From positions 1-59,648 of the forward strand of contig NZ_BAKI01000012.1 in assembly GCF_000583655.1 (NCBI RefSeq): a DNA stretch of 59,648 bases. The letters run 5' to 3'. The stretch is from Lentilactobacillus farraginis DSM 18382 = JCM 14108 (GTDB taxonomy: Bacteria; Bacillota; Bacilli; Lactobacillales; Lactobacillaceae). Below, piece after piece: positions 18,874-28,939 of the stretch. The position numbers were made by a program, and so were the translations under genes. A model generated the notes under the pieces. The model did no database searches and was not told where the DNA came from. It was given only the letters and a program-made list of their open reading frames with translations. Numbering within the stretch: the first letter of the stretch is position 1; each line of letters begins with the position of its first letter.

Positions 18874-20270
18874 ATGTCAAACAAAGATGTACGCGTTGAA
18901 GAAGATACGTTGGGTCCAGTTGAAATTCCCGCAAAAGCACTATGGGGGCCACAAACCGAGAGAAGTCGAAATAACTTCCCAACCGGCCAATTCATGCCGT
19001 TGCCGATCATCAAAGCGCTGCTTCAAATTAAGAAAGCCGCTGCCCAGGCTAATGCCGAGGAAGGTGCGCTAAGCAGGATAAAAGTGATTTGATTGTCAAA
19101 GCAATTGATTCATTATTGGCATTATCTGATGAAGACCTTCGCAAGGACTTCCCGCTGAAAGTTTATCAAACTGGATCGGGAACTCAAACCAACATGAACG
19201 TTAACGAAGTTGTGGCTCACAAAGCTGCCCAAATTGATGACAGTATTGAAATCCTGCCCAATGATGATGTTAACCATGGCCAAAGCTCCAACGATATTTT
19301 TCCAACTGCAATGAACATTACGGCAAGTGAAGCCGTTCAAAAATTGGAGAAGGCAGCACAACACCTTATTGATGAATTGAAAGTTAAGCAGGAGAAGTAT
19401 TGGCGAACCGTTAAAATCGGTCGGACTCATTTACAAGACGCAACACCATTGACGTTTGGTCAAGAAGTCAGCGGTTGGGTCAGCATGGTTGAACATGATC
19501 TGGCTTACTTAAAGAGTTTGGACGCAACCCTGCTTGAATTAGCAATGGGTGGTACCGCTGTTGGAACCGGCTTGAATGCCGCACCGCATTTCGCTGATGA
19601 TATTGCGGAACGTATGAGTCAGGTATACGGTCTTAAATTTACAGCGGACACTAATAAATTTGATGGTTTGGCAGCTCATTCCGGCTTGAACGTTGTCCAC
19701 GGTGCCATGAAGACCCTGGCTGCTGATTTAATGAAGATTGCCAATGACGTTCGCTTCTTGGCAAGTGGTCCGCGTGCCGGCTACGATGAATTGAATATTC
19801 CGGCCAACGAACCGGGTTCATCAATTATGCCGGGTAAAGTTAACCCGACACAGGCAGAGGCTGTTACGATGGCCGCCGTTCGGGTAATGGGAAATGATGT
19901 GGTTGTTGATTTGGCAGCCTCGCAAGGCAACTTTGAAATGAATGTTTACAAACCGGTGCTGATTGATGCCTTCTTGGAATCAGCTGATTTGTTGGCAGGA
20001 ACCATGACCGGGTTTGCAGATAAGATGATTCACGGCTTAACGGTGAATGCCGATCGAATGACTGAATTGGTTGATAATTCATTAATGACGGTAACGGCTT
20101 TGTCACCACATATCGGCTACCATGACAGTGCCAAAATTGCCCAGGCAGCGGATAAGGCAGGCAGCACGTTGCGTGAAGCAGCTATTAAGTCAGGAAAAGT
20201 AACAGCGGAACAATTCGACGAGTGGGTGGACCCGCTGAAGATGACAAATATTGATAGTGTGCAGAGCTAA
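18874..20270 (+). pseudogene. fumC: class II fumarate hydratase (frameshifted)
   Basis: Fumarase interconverts malate and fumarate. GGAGG lies before the ATG at 18874. One C is missing near 19074; restoring it reads ALSQDKSDLIVK and gives about 465 residues. Seen are TGSGTQTNMNVNEV, HGQSSNDIFPTAMN, the catalytic-loop signature GSSIMPGKVNP and RTHLQDATP. The last four residues (SVQS) and the stop codon are encoded by the start of a repeat element (copy A). With the fumarate reductase and DASS genes that follow, it forms a malate-to-succinate branch. Confidence 0.88.
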
Positions 20271-20377
20271 CCGGGATAAACCGGAGTGTAAGGCATCGAT
20301 TTCGGAAATCCCGGGTTTGGATTTTTGAAATGGATCCCTTATATGTAGAACGTTGCTTTGAGTAGCAGTCCTAGAGT
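20257..20377 (+). repeat. 122-bp structured repeat, copy A
   Basis: Begins GTGTGCAGAGCTAACCGGG inside the fumarase 3' end and ends CAGTCCTAGAG. Inner hairpin about 20286-20344: arms differ from other copies but still pair (ATTTC with GAAAT; AAATCC with GGATTT) around CGGGTTT. The 5' flank is like copy D while the 3' flank is like copy C, so the outer stem does not pair; the copy may be a recombinant. Confidence 0.75.
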
Positions 20378-20378
20378 A

Positions 20379-20432
20379 GTGTGCGAAGCAAAGCGGTTAA
20401 TGCCCGGATTATAAGGCATTTTCAAACCGCTC
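20379..20432 (+). repeat. truncated structured repeat, copy A'
   Basis: Starts GTGTGCGAAGCAAAGCGG like the 5' flank of copies B, C and E, but lacks the inner hairpin. Instead AGCGGTT-AATGCC pairs with GGCATT and AACCGCT to make a shorter stem. It lies 46 bases before the fumarate-reductase start. Confidence 0.65.
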
Positions 20433-20477
20433 CCTCACATTAAAACAAGCAAAAAACAGAGAGGAAAGAAACGCAAA

Positions 20478-21872
20478 ATGGCAAAATACGTCTTTCAACC
20501 AACTGATATTAAAGAATTAAAAGACCAATATGATTTAGTTGTCATTGGATCAGGGGCAACGGGGATGACCGCCGCTCTTCAAGCTCATGAATTGGGATTA
20601 AATCCAGTGATCTTTGAAAAGATGGATAAATTTGGTGGCAACACCAACCGGGCCTCGTCCGGAATGAATGCTGCCGAAACCAATGTTCAGTTGAAGCACC
20701 ATATTGTGGATAGTTATGAGGAATTTTATGAAGATACCTACCGTGGCGGCGGTGAGTTAAATGATAAAGAAATGCTGCAGTATTTTACTACCCACGGGGC
20801 ATTGGCAATCGACTGGCTGGCTGATCACGGCATTCATCTAGATGACGTGACCATCACCGGTGGGATGAAAATTAAGCGAACTCACCGGCCAAGCAGCATG
20901 GCCCCGATTGGCAACTTTCTGGTAACGGAATTGCTTAAATTGGTTGAAAAGGAAAAGATTCCGGTATTTAACGATGTTCACGTTGATAAGTTATTGCAAA
21001 CTGATGGTGTGATTAGTGGTGTCACTGCAACATTAGGTGATGGCACGCAAAAGCAGATCAATGCCAAAGCAGTTGTTCTGGCAGCCGGTGGCTTTGGTGC
21101 CAGCAAAGATATCATTAAGGAGTACCGACCTGATTTGGTTGATTACAACACAACCAATCAGCCGGGCGCTACCGGCGACGGAATTAAATTGGCCCGACAA
21201 GTCGGTGCCGGATTGGTTGATATGGATCAGATTCAGGTTCATCCGACTGTCCAACAGGATACCGACCACGCCTTTTTAATCGGTGAAGCTACCCGTGGCG
21301 AAGGGGCTATTTTGGTTAACGGTAAAGGTCAACGGTTCGTTAATGAACTGGATACCAGAAAGAACGTTACTAACGCGATTAACCAATTACCGGAAAAGAG
21401 TGCTTATTTGATTTTGGATACCGGCATTCGTTCCCATGTTAAAGCAATTGAGTTTTACGATCATATCGGGTTAGTGGTCCACGGTGAAACCATTGCTGAA
21501 TTGGCTAAAAATATCAAAGTGGATCCTGCCAATTTGGAAAAAACGGTTTCTGATTGGAATGGTTTTGTGGCTGATAAAAAGGATGCCGACTTTGGCCGTT
21601 CAACAGGCATGGATCGGGATATCTCTCAGGCACCGTTCTTCGCGATTCATATTGCGCCGGCCGTTCACTACACGATGGGCGGTGTCAAAATCAACCGGAA
21701 GGCCCAAGTGCTGACAGCTGATGGCGAGCCAATCAAAGGTTTGTTTGCCGGTGGTGAAGTTGCCGGCGGCCTTCATGGCAATAACCGAATTGGCGGTAAC
21801 TCAATCGCCGAGACGGTCATCTTTGGCCGTCAAGCCGGTGAGCAATCGTATAAGTATGTTGTTAATAAGTAA
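20478..21872 (+). CDS. soluble fumarate reductase flavoprotein
   Basis: A 464-residue FAD_binding_2 protein: dinucleotide-binding VVIGSGATGMTAA (about 22-34), catalytic region with THRPSS, GGFGASKDII, MGGVKIN and the C-terminal GLFAGGEVAGGLHGNNRIGGNS. It lacks a signal peptide and the FMN or heme domains of respiratory flavocytochromes, so it is a cytoplasmic enzyme using fumarate as electron sink and producing succinate. The electron donor cannot be seen. GAGGAAAG precedes the ATG. It lies between fumarase and a dicarboxylate transporter. Confidence 0.85.
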   Translation: MAKYVFQPTDIKELKDQYDLVVIGSGATGMTAALQAHELGLNPVIFEKMDKFGGNTNRASSGMNAAETNVQLKHHIVDSYEEFYEDTYRGGGELNDKEMLQYFTTHGALAIDWLADHGIHLDDVTITGGMKIKRTHRPSSMAPIGNFLVTELLKLVEKEKIPVFNDVHVDKLLQTDGVISGVTATLGDGTQKQINAKAVVLAAGGFGASKDIIKEYRPDLVDYNTTNQPGATGDGIKLARQVGAGLVDMDQIQVHPTVQQDTDHAFLIGEATRGEGAILVNGKGQRFVNELDTRKNVTNAINQLPEKSAYLILDTGIRSHVKAIEFYDHIGLVVHGETIAELAKNIKVDPANLEKTVSDWNGFVADKKDADFGRSTGMDRDISQAPFFAIHIAPAVHYTMGGVKINRKAQVLTADGEPIKGLFAGGEVAGGLHGNNRIGGNSIAETVIFGRQAGEQSYKYVVNK

Positions 21873-21940
21873 TTTAAATAGACTGGTTTTGAGCAAAGTT
21901 AACCCTTTGCCTTTGCTTTTTAAAAAGGGAGAAATGTTTT

Positions 21941-23361
21941 ATGCAGCACTTAAGTAAAGTAAAATACTCAAAATTTATCTGGCCAATCGTAATTGGGCTG
22001 ATTATCTGGCTGCTGACGCCGTTTAAGCCGGCTGGTATTCCGGTTAACGGCTGGCATATGCTGGCAATTTTTGTCGCAACGATCATCGGCTGTATTACTC
22101 AGCCATTACCAATCGGTGCGACGGCCCTTTTGGGAATGACCGTGACGGTTCTTTTGGGCATTGTTGATATTGATACAGCAACAGCCGGATTTGGTAATAG
22201 TACGGTTTGGATGATTGGGATGGCCTATTTCCTTTCGCGCGGGTTTATTAAAACCGGCTTTGGCCGACGGGTTGCCCTGGTGTTTATTCGGCTGTTTGGT
22301 AAGCGAACGCTGGGATTAGCCTATTCATTAATCGGAGTTGATCTGGTAACCGCACCGGCAACGCCAAGTAATACGGCCCGATCTGGTGGAATCGTTTATC
22401 CAATCATTGATTCGCTGGCCCACACATATGGGTCCAAGCCTGATGACGCAACCCGGCGGAAAATTGGTTCGTTTCTGGTATTTTCCGAATTTCATGGTGA
22501 TATTATTACGTCGGGGATGTTTATGACAGCGATGGCGCCTAACCTGGTTGCGGCAACACTTGCCAAATCACTGGGTGTGCACATTTCGTGGATGACCTGG
22601 TTTATGGCGGGGGTTGTTCCCGGGCTCATCAGTTTGATTGTTGTACCGTGCTGATTTATAAAATGTATCCGCCCGAGATTAAGGAAACCCCGAATGCCAA
22701 AGAATGGGCTGATTCGGAGTTGGAAAAAATGGGCAAAACATCCACCCCTGAAAAAATGATGGCCAGTGTCTTTGCGATTGCATTGGTACTGTGGATCATT
22801 TCAAGCTTTATCGGGCTGGACGCGGCAACCGTTGCTTTTCTGGCGGTTACCCTTCTGTTATTGACGGGCGTTTTGACGATGGATGACATCCTGCACGAAA
22901 CAGGTGCCTGGAATACAATTCTCTGGTTCTCAATTCTGATTTTTATGGCTACTGAATTAAACACACTTGGTGTTATTCCGTGGTTATCCAAATCAATTGG
23001 AACCGCCCTTCACGGTGTGAGCTGGATATTGGTTCTATTAGTGCTGGTACTGGTTTACTTCTATTCACATTACCTGTTTGCAAGTGGCACGGCCCATGTA
23101 TCGGCAATGTATTCCGCATTGCTGGGTGTTGCGATTTCTGCCGGTGCGCCGGCGGTCATGGCTGCCATTATTTTGGGCTTCACGGGCGCAATCTTTGGTT
23201 CAACCACCCACTTTGCCAACGGTCCGGCAACCGTCTTGTTTGGTTCTGGTTACGTTAAGCAATCGGATTGGTGGCGATTGAATGCCATTTTAGCCTTGCT
23301 GTATTTGGTAATTTGGATCGGTATTGGCGGCCTTTGGATGAAAGTGATCGGCATTTGGTAA
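21941..23361 (+). pseudogene. DASS-family di/tricarboxylate transporter (frameshifted)
   Basis: About 473 residues with eleven to twelve membrane segments, in the CitT/SodiT family (divalent anion:sodium symporters and antiporters). Substrate-binding hairpins are visible as ATPSNTARSGG (about 142-152) and GSTTHFANGPATVLF. One C is missing near 22651; restoring it reads IVVPLLIYKMYPPE and joins the frames. Position after fumarase and fumarate reductase and before the cit cluster suggests uptake of citrate or malate in exchange for succinate. It is the only carboxylate transporter in the region. Confidence 0.85.
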
Positions 23362-23427
23362 AAATGTTCGGAAATATATTGGTTGAATCGAAAATAGTAG
23401 ATTAAAAATCAGAATTTTGATTATATG

Positions 23428-23467
23428 AAAGGGGCTGGAACAAAATTAAACTTTTGCGCCGGCCCCT
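23428..23467. terminator. GGGGCTGG hairpin terminator after the DASS gene
   Basis: AAAGGGGCTGG-ACAAAA pairs with TTTTG-CCGGCCCCTT. It is the same class of hairpin as at 16425-16462 and ends the fumarase-frd-DASS unit. Confidence 0.75.
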
Positions 23468-23518
23468 TATTCTTTAATGATTACTATAGAAGTAACGGTA
23501 ATACGGAAGGATTCATTT

Positions 23519-24304
23519 ATGGAATTTATAACAAGTGACAAGGTCAAACTTCAATATACAGACCAGGGTTCGGGAACTGCCGTGTTGCTGTTATCCGGAG
23601 TCGGTGGTTATAAGGAAGTTTTCCAGCCGATTATATCACCACTGCTGGAAAGGGGGTTTCGGGTAGTCAACCTGGATGCCCGTAATCAGGGTGCCTCGCA
23701 ACGGACTGTCAAAGGGCGCCGAATTAGCCGGCACGCGCTCGATGTTAAGGAATTACTGGATGAGCTGCAGCTTAAGCACGTCATCGGCATCGGCAATTCA
23801 ATGGGTGCCGCTACGCTGTTTGCCTATCTGTCCTTATTTGATGATCGGCGGTTTTTAAAAATAGTTGATATTGATCAAAGCCCCAAAATGATTACGGATA
23901 AAACGTGGCGGTTTGGCTTTAAGGGGTTGACCTGGGAAAACTTTCCTGATTATTTGAAGTTTCCGATGGGCAGGGCGACCGTGCATAAAATCAATGCTGA
24001 AACGTTTAGTACAATGAAGCAGCAAGCCAAACAGAATCCTTATGATGCTGATCTTAACTACCCATTTTTGGTGGATCATGCCTTTCAGGATTGGCGCGAT
24101 GTTATTGTCCAAATGACAATGCCATTGTTGGTTGTTGCTGGTGAGCAGTCGCCGTATTTTGATCCGGCCTTTGCTACAACGACCGCTCAACTTGCCAAAA
24201 AAGGTGATGCTAAAGTCATTGCCGGTGCCGGTCATTTGGTGATGGCCGAACAACCAGACAAGTTTTTGAAATCACTATGGCCATTTTTAAAAGTAAAAAG
24301 TTAA
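23519..24304 (+). CDS. alpha/beta hydrolase
   Basis: The ATG at 23519 follows GGAAGGA; an earlier in-frame start at 23477 has no ribosome site. The 261-residue protein has the alpha/beta hydrolase fold: oxyanion region LSGVGG, nucleophile elbow GNSMGA (Ser about 92), and catalytic His in GAGHLVMAEQP. Natural substrate unknown. It converges on citI with a four-base overlap of the ends. Confidence 0.8.
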   Translation: MEFITSDKVKLQYTDQGSGTAVLLLSGVGGYKEVFQPIISPLLERGFRVVNLDARNQGASQRTVKGRRISRHALDVKELLDELQLKHVIGIGNSMGAATLFAYLSLFDDRRFLKIVDIDQSPKMITDKTWRFGFKGLTWENFPDYLKFPMGRATVHKINAETFSTMKQQAKQNPYDADLNYPFLVDHAFQDWRDVIVQMTMPLLVVAGEQSPYFDPAFATTTAQLAKKGDAKVIAGAGHLVMAEQPDKFLKSLWPFLKVKS

Positions 24305-25263
24305 TCGCCTGGTTTGGGTGTTTCATTCATTTCCTGCAGGATTCGATTGGCAACCCCCTCATTTGTGACGAATTCAGTTAACAGCTGCCCCCGAAGCGCG
24401 CCTAATAATGCCCGGGCCTTAAACTTACTTTTAACGATGCCGATCCTGTGGATTGTTGTCATGATGTTGTCCATTGAGATACCAAAAGTTTTGTCTTTGC
24501 CAGCGTTTAAGATATTGCCGTCAATATCGTACGGACGGCCGTAAAGCATACCGGCTACCTGATTCAAATCAACGCCTTCAAAGATCTCCGTTCGGTGCTG
24601 TTTCCATACTGGAATCGTATCCACCGAAGACAGCGTTCCGACGCCAGTGAAGAGCAGGTCCATTCTTGAGGCGGTGTTAAAGGCGGGAAACAGTGCCGGT
24701 TCCCTTTTCAGTGACGACCGGGCAGAATCATTAATAATGTAAAGTGGCCCTGGCATTGTTAAATATGGGGAGCCAAATCTGGCGGCAGCTTTTTCAACGA
24801 TTGGCGTTGCCCCGGATAATGAATTATATTTCATATTATCACCGACGAATTGGGTGAAAACAGTATCTTCTTTAAGCTGCGTCTGGAAGTGGGAGATGAT
24901 GCTTAGAACTGTATCCCCCCATGTTAGGCCGACAACTCTGCTTTGGCGGATTAAATTTTGAATTTCTTCGGCAGCATATTCGATGATATTTTCGTTATTG
25001 TCGTTTGGCGTATCAGAATCTTTTATAATGAAAGCATTTCGAATATTGAAAGCTTTTTTGAAAAGGACTTCCAGTTCGAAGTTTCTGGTAATCGGTGTAT
25101 TGACGGTAATTTTAACCAAGCCGGATGAAAGGGCTTCGTCTAAAGATTTCGTAACCAGGTATCGACTGAGATTATATTTATCGGACAACTCCGTAATGGT
25201 TAACTTGGAAAGATAATAATCTTGGGCGATATTGGCTAACAGTTCCTGATGTTTAACATCCAT
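24301..25263 (-). CDS. citI: SorC-family regulator of citrate metabolism, CitI-like
   Basis: A 320-residue SorC/DeoR-type regulator: N-terminal helix-turn-helix (LTITELSDKYNLSRYLVTKSLDEAL) and a sugar-binding-like effector domain. It is divergent from the citM-citCDEFXG cluster, the same layout as CitI in Weissella and other lactic acid bacteria, where citrate turns it into an activator. That function is transferred by family and position. GAGGAGG precedes the ATG. Confidence 0.82.
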   Translation of the reverse strand: MDVKHQELLANIAQDYYLSKLTITELSDKYNLSRYLVTKSLDEALSSGLVKITVNTPITRNFELEVLFKKAFNIRNAFIIKDSDTPNDNNENIIEYAAEEIQNLIRQSRVVGLTWGDTVLSIISHFQTQLKEDTVFTQFVGDNMKYNSLSGATPIVEKAAARFGSPYLTMPGPLYIINDSARSSLKREPALFPAFNTASRMDLLFTGVGTLSSVDTIPVWKQHRTEIFEGVDLNQVAGMLYGRPYDIDGNILNAGKDKTFGISMDNIMTTIHRIGIVKSKFKARALLGALRGQLLTEFVTNEGVANRILQEMNETPKPGD

Positions 25264-25486
25264 GATGGCGTTCCTCCTCGCTGTATTGTCAATATTATAG
25301 CATATTTTTTAATAATGAAATTTTATTTTCAAATATCAAATTATCATAAAAACATTTTTTAAAAATTTCAAAAAATAGCTATAAATTTGATAAATTAGAA
25401 AAAATGCAGTAAGCTATTTAAGTGAAAATGAATAACTTAAATGCGCGGCCTAGTGTCGGCATGTCAAATTAAGAGGAGATCGCGTT
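25264..25486. promoter_or_regulatory. citI-citM divergent control region
   Basis: A very AT-rich 223-base spacer. Two oppositely oriented copies of ATCAAAT/ATTTGAT (25335-25341 and 25385-25391) are 50 bases apart centre to centre, candidates for CitI half-sites. A possible citM -35 is TTGATA at 25388, with a poor -10. The assignment is tentative. Confidence 0.4.
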
Positions 25487-26662
25487 ATGAGTGAGAGAAT
25501 GGATATTTTAAAACTTCATGAACTGCATACCGGTGTGCTGGACATTCATTCCGATTTAGCTGTTCAAAATCGAAAAGATCTGGGGAAAGCTTACACCCCA
25601 GGCGTTGCGGTACTATCAAAATTGATTGCTGACAACCCGGAACTTAAAAACCGGTACACCATGAGTGGTAAATTAGTTGCCTTAATTAGTGATGGTTCAG
25701 CGGTGCTGGGATTGGGCAATATCGGCCCGGCCGGTGGATTGCCGGTAATTGAAGGAAAAGCTTTATTGTATAAGGATTTGGCCGGTATCAACGCTATTCC
25801 ACTTTCAGTTGACCAAGTGCCGGTAGACGAGTTTGTTTCGACCGTTAAGAATCTTTCGGGTTCGTTCGCGGGGATTCACTTGGAAGACATTGCCGCACCA
25901 AGGTGTTTTGAAATTGAACAAAAGTTAGCTCAGGAATTAGACATTCCGGTTTACCATGATGATCAGGAGGGAACGGCAATCGTTGTTTTGGCCGCCTTAA
26001 TGAACGCTGCCAAAGTCACCGGTAAGTCGTTGAAATCCTTAAACGTGGTTGTTAACGGTGTTGGGGCTTCAGGATTGGCAACTGCCAAGCTTTTATACCA
26101 CGCTGGTATTAAAAAACTGACCCTGGTTGATAAGTATGGGGTTGTGACGCCACGTGACAGTCGTTACAATGCCTATCAACTTGAAATGGCTGCCAAGTTG
26201 GGAACCAATCCAGCGTTAAAGGATGGCCAACTATCAGATATTATTAGCGGTCAGGATGCTTTTATTGGGTTATCCGATGCCGATGTACTGACTAAAGCAG
26301 ATGTTCGCCAAATGAATCAAGCGCCAATTATTTTTGCCTTGGCCAATCCAAAGCCGGAAATTAATCCCGACATTGCTAAAGAAGCCGGTGCTGCGGTAAT
26401 TGCAACAGGCTCCAGCCAATACCCCAACCAGGTAAATAATATTTTGGTCTTTCCTGGTCTTTTCCGGGGCTTATTGGCTGCCGGCATCAATCACGTGGAT
26501 GATGACCTTCAAATCGTTGTTGCCAAAGCATTAGCTGAAATGGTTAAAACGCCAACGGCTGAAAAAATTATCCCCGGTGTCTTTGATAAGGGTGTTGTTG
26601 AAACGGTCAGTTCATCATTGATCACGGATGCTGACCGCCGAAAAGACAAACAGTTGGTTTAA
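25487..26662 (+). CDS. citM: CitM: malic-enzyme-family oxaloacetate decarboxylase
   Basis: A 391-residue short malic-enzyme-family protein with GKAYTPGVA, LVALISDGSAVLGLGNIGP, HLEDIAAPRCFEIE, YHDDQEGTA and NAD-binding GVGASGLA. In citrate-fermenting lactic acid bacteria the homologue beside citI works as a soluble oxaloacetate decarboxylase; the same fold can also act as malic enzyme. First gene of the cit operon, with AGAGGAG before the ATG. Malate-to-pyruvate activity cannot be excluded from sequence. Confidence 0.8.
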   Translation: MSERMDILKLHELHTGVLDIHSDLAVQNRKDLGKAYTPGVAVLSKLIADNPELKNRYTMSGKLVALISDGSAVLGLGNIGPAGGLPVIEGKALLYKDLAGINAIPLSVDQVPVDEFVSTVKNLSGSFAGIHLEDIAAPRCFEIEQKLAQELDIPVYHDDQEGTAIVVLAALMNAAKVTGKSLKSLNVVVNGVGASGLATAKLLYHAGIKKLTLVDKYGVVTPRDSRYNAYQLEMAAKLGTNPALKDGQLSDIISGQDAFIGLSDADVLTKADVRQMNQAPIIFALANPKPEINPDIAKEAGAAVIATGSSQYPNQVNNILVFPGLFRGLLAAGINHVDDDLQIVVAKALAEMVKTPTAEKIIPGVFDKGVVETVSSSLITDADRRKDKQLV

Positions 26663-26681
26663 GTTTGGAGGACGTTGATTT

Positions 26682-27740
26682 ATGTACGAGTCGATTGAGC
26701 AGCTCAATTTAAATGATCCTCGAAAGCGACAGCAGTGGGAAAACTTTCTGAAGTCGCTGGGGATTTCAAATTTTAGCGATAAAGAAATTAATGGTATCGA
26801 TTTAACGCTGGGGATGTATGATGGTAATGAGCTGGTTGGAACAGGGTCGGCTGCCGGAAACGTTTTGAAGTTTATCGGTGTCTGTAACAAAGGTGTGACC
26901 CAGGGTGCCCGGTTTAATCGGATCATCAGTGAATTAACCAGTCGACTGTACCAAAATCAGATTTTCCACATTCTGGTTTTTACCAAAAAGAAGTACTCGC
27001 AAAGCTTCCAGCATTTGGGCTTTACAGAGTTGGCCAGTACGGATTCAGCGGCCTTTTTGGAAACCGGTAGTCCAAACATTACAGATTACTTGGACGAACT
27101 TCCCAAGGTTGTCGATCAAGAGCACCAATCAATTGCCGGAATTGTGATGAATGCCAACCCGTTTACTTTGGGGCATCGTTACTTGATTGAGCGGGCAGCT
27201 TCGGAAAATGATTGGGTGTACGTTTTCGTTGTGAATACGGATGCATCGTTATTTTCTACCGATGAACGGGTTGCCCTGGTCAAGCAGGGGACTGCCGATT
27301 TAAAGAATGTGATGGTCGTTAGCGGTGGTGATTATATGGTGAGCTACGCGACTTTTCCGGCATATTTTCTACCGGATAGCGTCACCAACATTGCCTATCA
27401 GACAACCATGGATGCCAGGATTTTTCGAGACAGAATTGCCCCGGCACTTCATATTGGCACCCGCTACATCGGAACGGAACCTTATTCCAACACAACCAGT
27501 CAATATAATAAAGCCCTTTTGCGGGAGTTACCGCCCAAAGTTAAGGTAAGAGAAATTAAACGACTAAAAACGGCTGCCGGTCAATATATAACGGCAACCC
27601 AAGTTAGAAAAATCATTCAAGAAGGTGATGTTACCCGAATAAAGGAATTGCTGCCAAAGACAACTTATCAATTTATCGAGGACCATCTCGACATGCTTGA
27701 GTTAAGGATTAAGAAAGGAATGAACATTGATGGAAATTAA
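26682..27740 (+). CDS. citC: [citrate (pro-3S)-lyase] ligase
   Basis: CitC acetylates the prosthetic-group thiol of citrate lyase using acetate and ATP, switching the enzyme on. The 352-residue product has an N-terminal GNAT-like domain (residues about 1-130) and a nucleotidyltransferase domain with NPFTLGHRYLIE and ITATQVRK. GGAGG lies before the ATG. Its end overlaps citD by 11 bases. Confidence 0.92.
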   Translation: MYESIEQLNLNDPRKRQQWENFLKSLGISNFSDKEINGIDLTLGMYDGNELVGTGSAAGNVLKFIGVCNKGVTQGARFNRIISELTSRLYQNQIFHILVFTKKKYSQSFQHLGFTELASTDSAAFLETGSPNITDYLDELPKVVDQEHQSIAGIVMNANPFTLGHRYLIERAASENDWVYVFVVNTDASLFSTDERVALVKQGTADLKNVMVVSGGDYMVSYATFPAYFLPDSVTNIAYQTTMDARIFRDRIAPALHIGTRYIGTEPYSNTTSQYNKALLRELPPKVKVREIKRLKTAAGQYITATQVRKIIQEGDVTRIKELLPKTTYQFIEDHLDMLELRIKKGMNIDGN

Positions 27741-28023
27741 GCAAACTGCCGTAGCCGGTACGTTGGAATCGTCTGATATTCAAATCATGCTTTCCAAGGG
27801 CAATCACGGCATTGAAATTGATTTGGAGTCGGATGTTAAGAAACAATTCGGCGACCAAATCATTTCGGTTATCACAACAACGTTAAAAAAATTCGGCATT
27901 GAAAATGCAAAGGTAAAAGCAGTTGACAAGGGTGCTTTGGATTGTGTGATCAAAGCCCGGACAATTGCGGTTGCCCAGCGTGCCTTAAAAACAACGGATC
28001 AACCGGCATGGGAGGTATTGTAA
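27730..28023 (+). CDS. citD: citrate lyase acyl carrier (gamma) subunit
   Basis: A 97-residue acyl carrier protein. The Ser in AGTLESSDIQI near residue 13-14 is where the phosphoribosyl-dephospho-CoA group attaches. ATG at 27730 is preferred to the TTG at 27727. It overlaps the end of citC, so translation is coupled. Confidence 0.92.
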   Translation: MEIKQTAVAGTLESSDIQIMLSKGNHGIEIDLESDVKKQFGDQIISVITTTLKKFGIENAKVKAVDKGALDCVIKARTIAVAQRALKTTDQPAWEVL

Positions 28024-28024
28024 A

Positions 28025-28939
28025 ATGGCAAACAATGACGAACGGTTACGACGAACAATGATGTTCGTTCCGGGAAACAATCCGGCAATGGTCAAGGATG
28101 CCGGCATTTACGGCGCCGACTCAATTATGTTCGACTTGGAAGACGCTGTTTCCATGGCTGAAAAAGACGCTGCCAGAGACTTGGTTTATGAAGCACTGCA
28201 AAGTCAAGACTACGGCGACGCGGAATTAGTTGTTCGAATTAACGGTGCCGATACGCCTTATTATGCAAATGACGTCAAAGCAATGGTTAAGGCCGGCGTT
28301 GACGTTATTCGGCTGCCAAAAACCGAAAGTGCGGGGATGATTCACGACCTTGAAAAGGATGTCTTGGCAGCAGAAAAACAGTTTGGCCGAGAGGAAGGTT
28401 CAACCCACTTGATGGCGGCCATCGAAAGTGCCAAGGGTGTTTTGAATGCACCTGAGATTGCGGCGGCTTCAGATCGGATGATTGGGATTGCATTATCTGC
28501 TGAAGACTACACAACCGACATGAAGACCCACCATTATCCGGATGGCGCGGAGTTGTCATTTGCCCGTAATATGGTGCTGCACGCGGCCAGAGCTGCCGGG
28601 ATTGCGGCGTTTGATACCGTCTTTACCAATATGGATGATACCGAAGGCTTCTATCGTGAGACCAGATACATCCACCAGCTTGGCTTTGATGGCAAGTCAT
28701 TGGTTAACCCACGACAAATTGCGATGGTTAACAAAGTTTACGAACCAACGCAAAAAGAAATTGAGAATGCCAAGAACGTAATTAACGCTATCGAGGAAGC
28801 TAAGATGAAGGGTTCCGGCGTTATCTCAATGAACGGTCAAATGGTTGATCGACCGGTTGTGATGCGGGCACAACGTGTTATGAAACTTGCCAAAGCTTCC
28901 AACCTGCTTGATGAGGAGGGTAACTACATTGAAAAATAG
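28025..28939 (+). CDS. citE: citrate lyase beta subunit (citryl-ACP lyase)
   Basis: CitE splits citryl-ACP into acetyl-ACP and oxaloacetate. The 304-residue TIM-barrel protein shows [28 protein letters not shown] (metal and substrate contacts), VRIN and [17 protein letters not shown] lies ten bases before the ATG, inside the citD end. It overlaps citF by 11 bases. Confidence 0.93.
   Translation: MANNDERLRRTMMFVPGNNPAMVKDAGIYGADSIMFDLEDAVSMAEKDAARDLVYEALQSQDYGDAELVVRINGADTPYYANDVKAMVKAGVDVIRLPKTESAGMIHDLEKDVLAAEKQFGREEGSTHLMAAIESAKGVLNAPEIAAASDRMIGIALSAEDYTTDMKTHHYPDGAELSFARNMVLHAARAAGIAAFDTVFTNMDDTEGFYRETRYIHQLGFDGKSLVNPRQIAMVNKVYEPTQKEIENAKNVINAIEEAKMKGSGVISMNGQMVDRPVVMRAQRVMKLAKASNLLDEEGNYIEK

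Noticed and set aside
28305-28559. Open frames opposite citE, citF, fumC and nrdJ (for example 28305-28559, 29135-29533, 52117-52473)
   Set aside because: They lie wholly inside conserved genes on the other strand and have low-complexity, unfamily-like translations.
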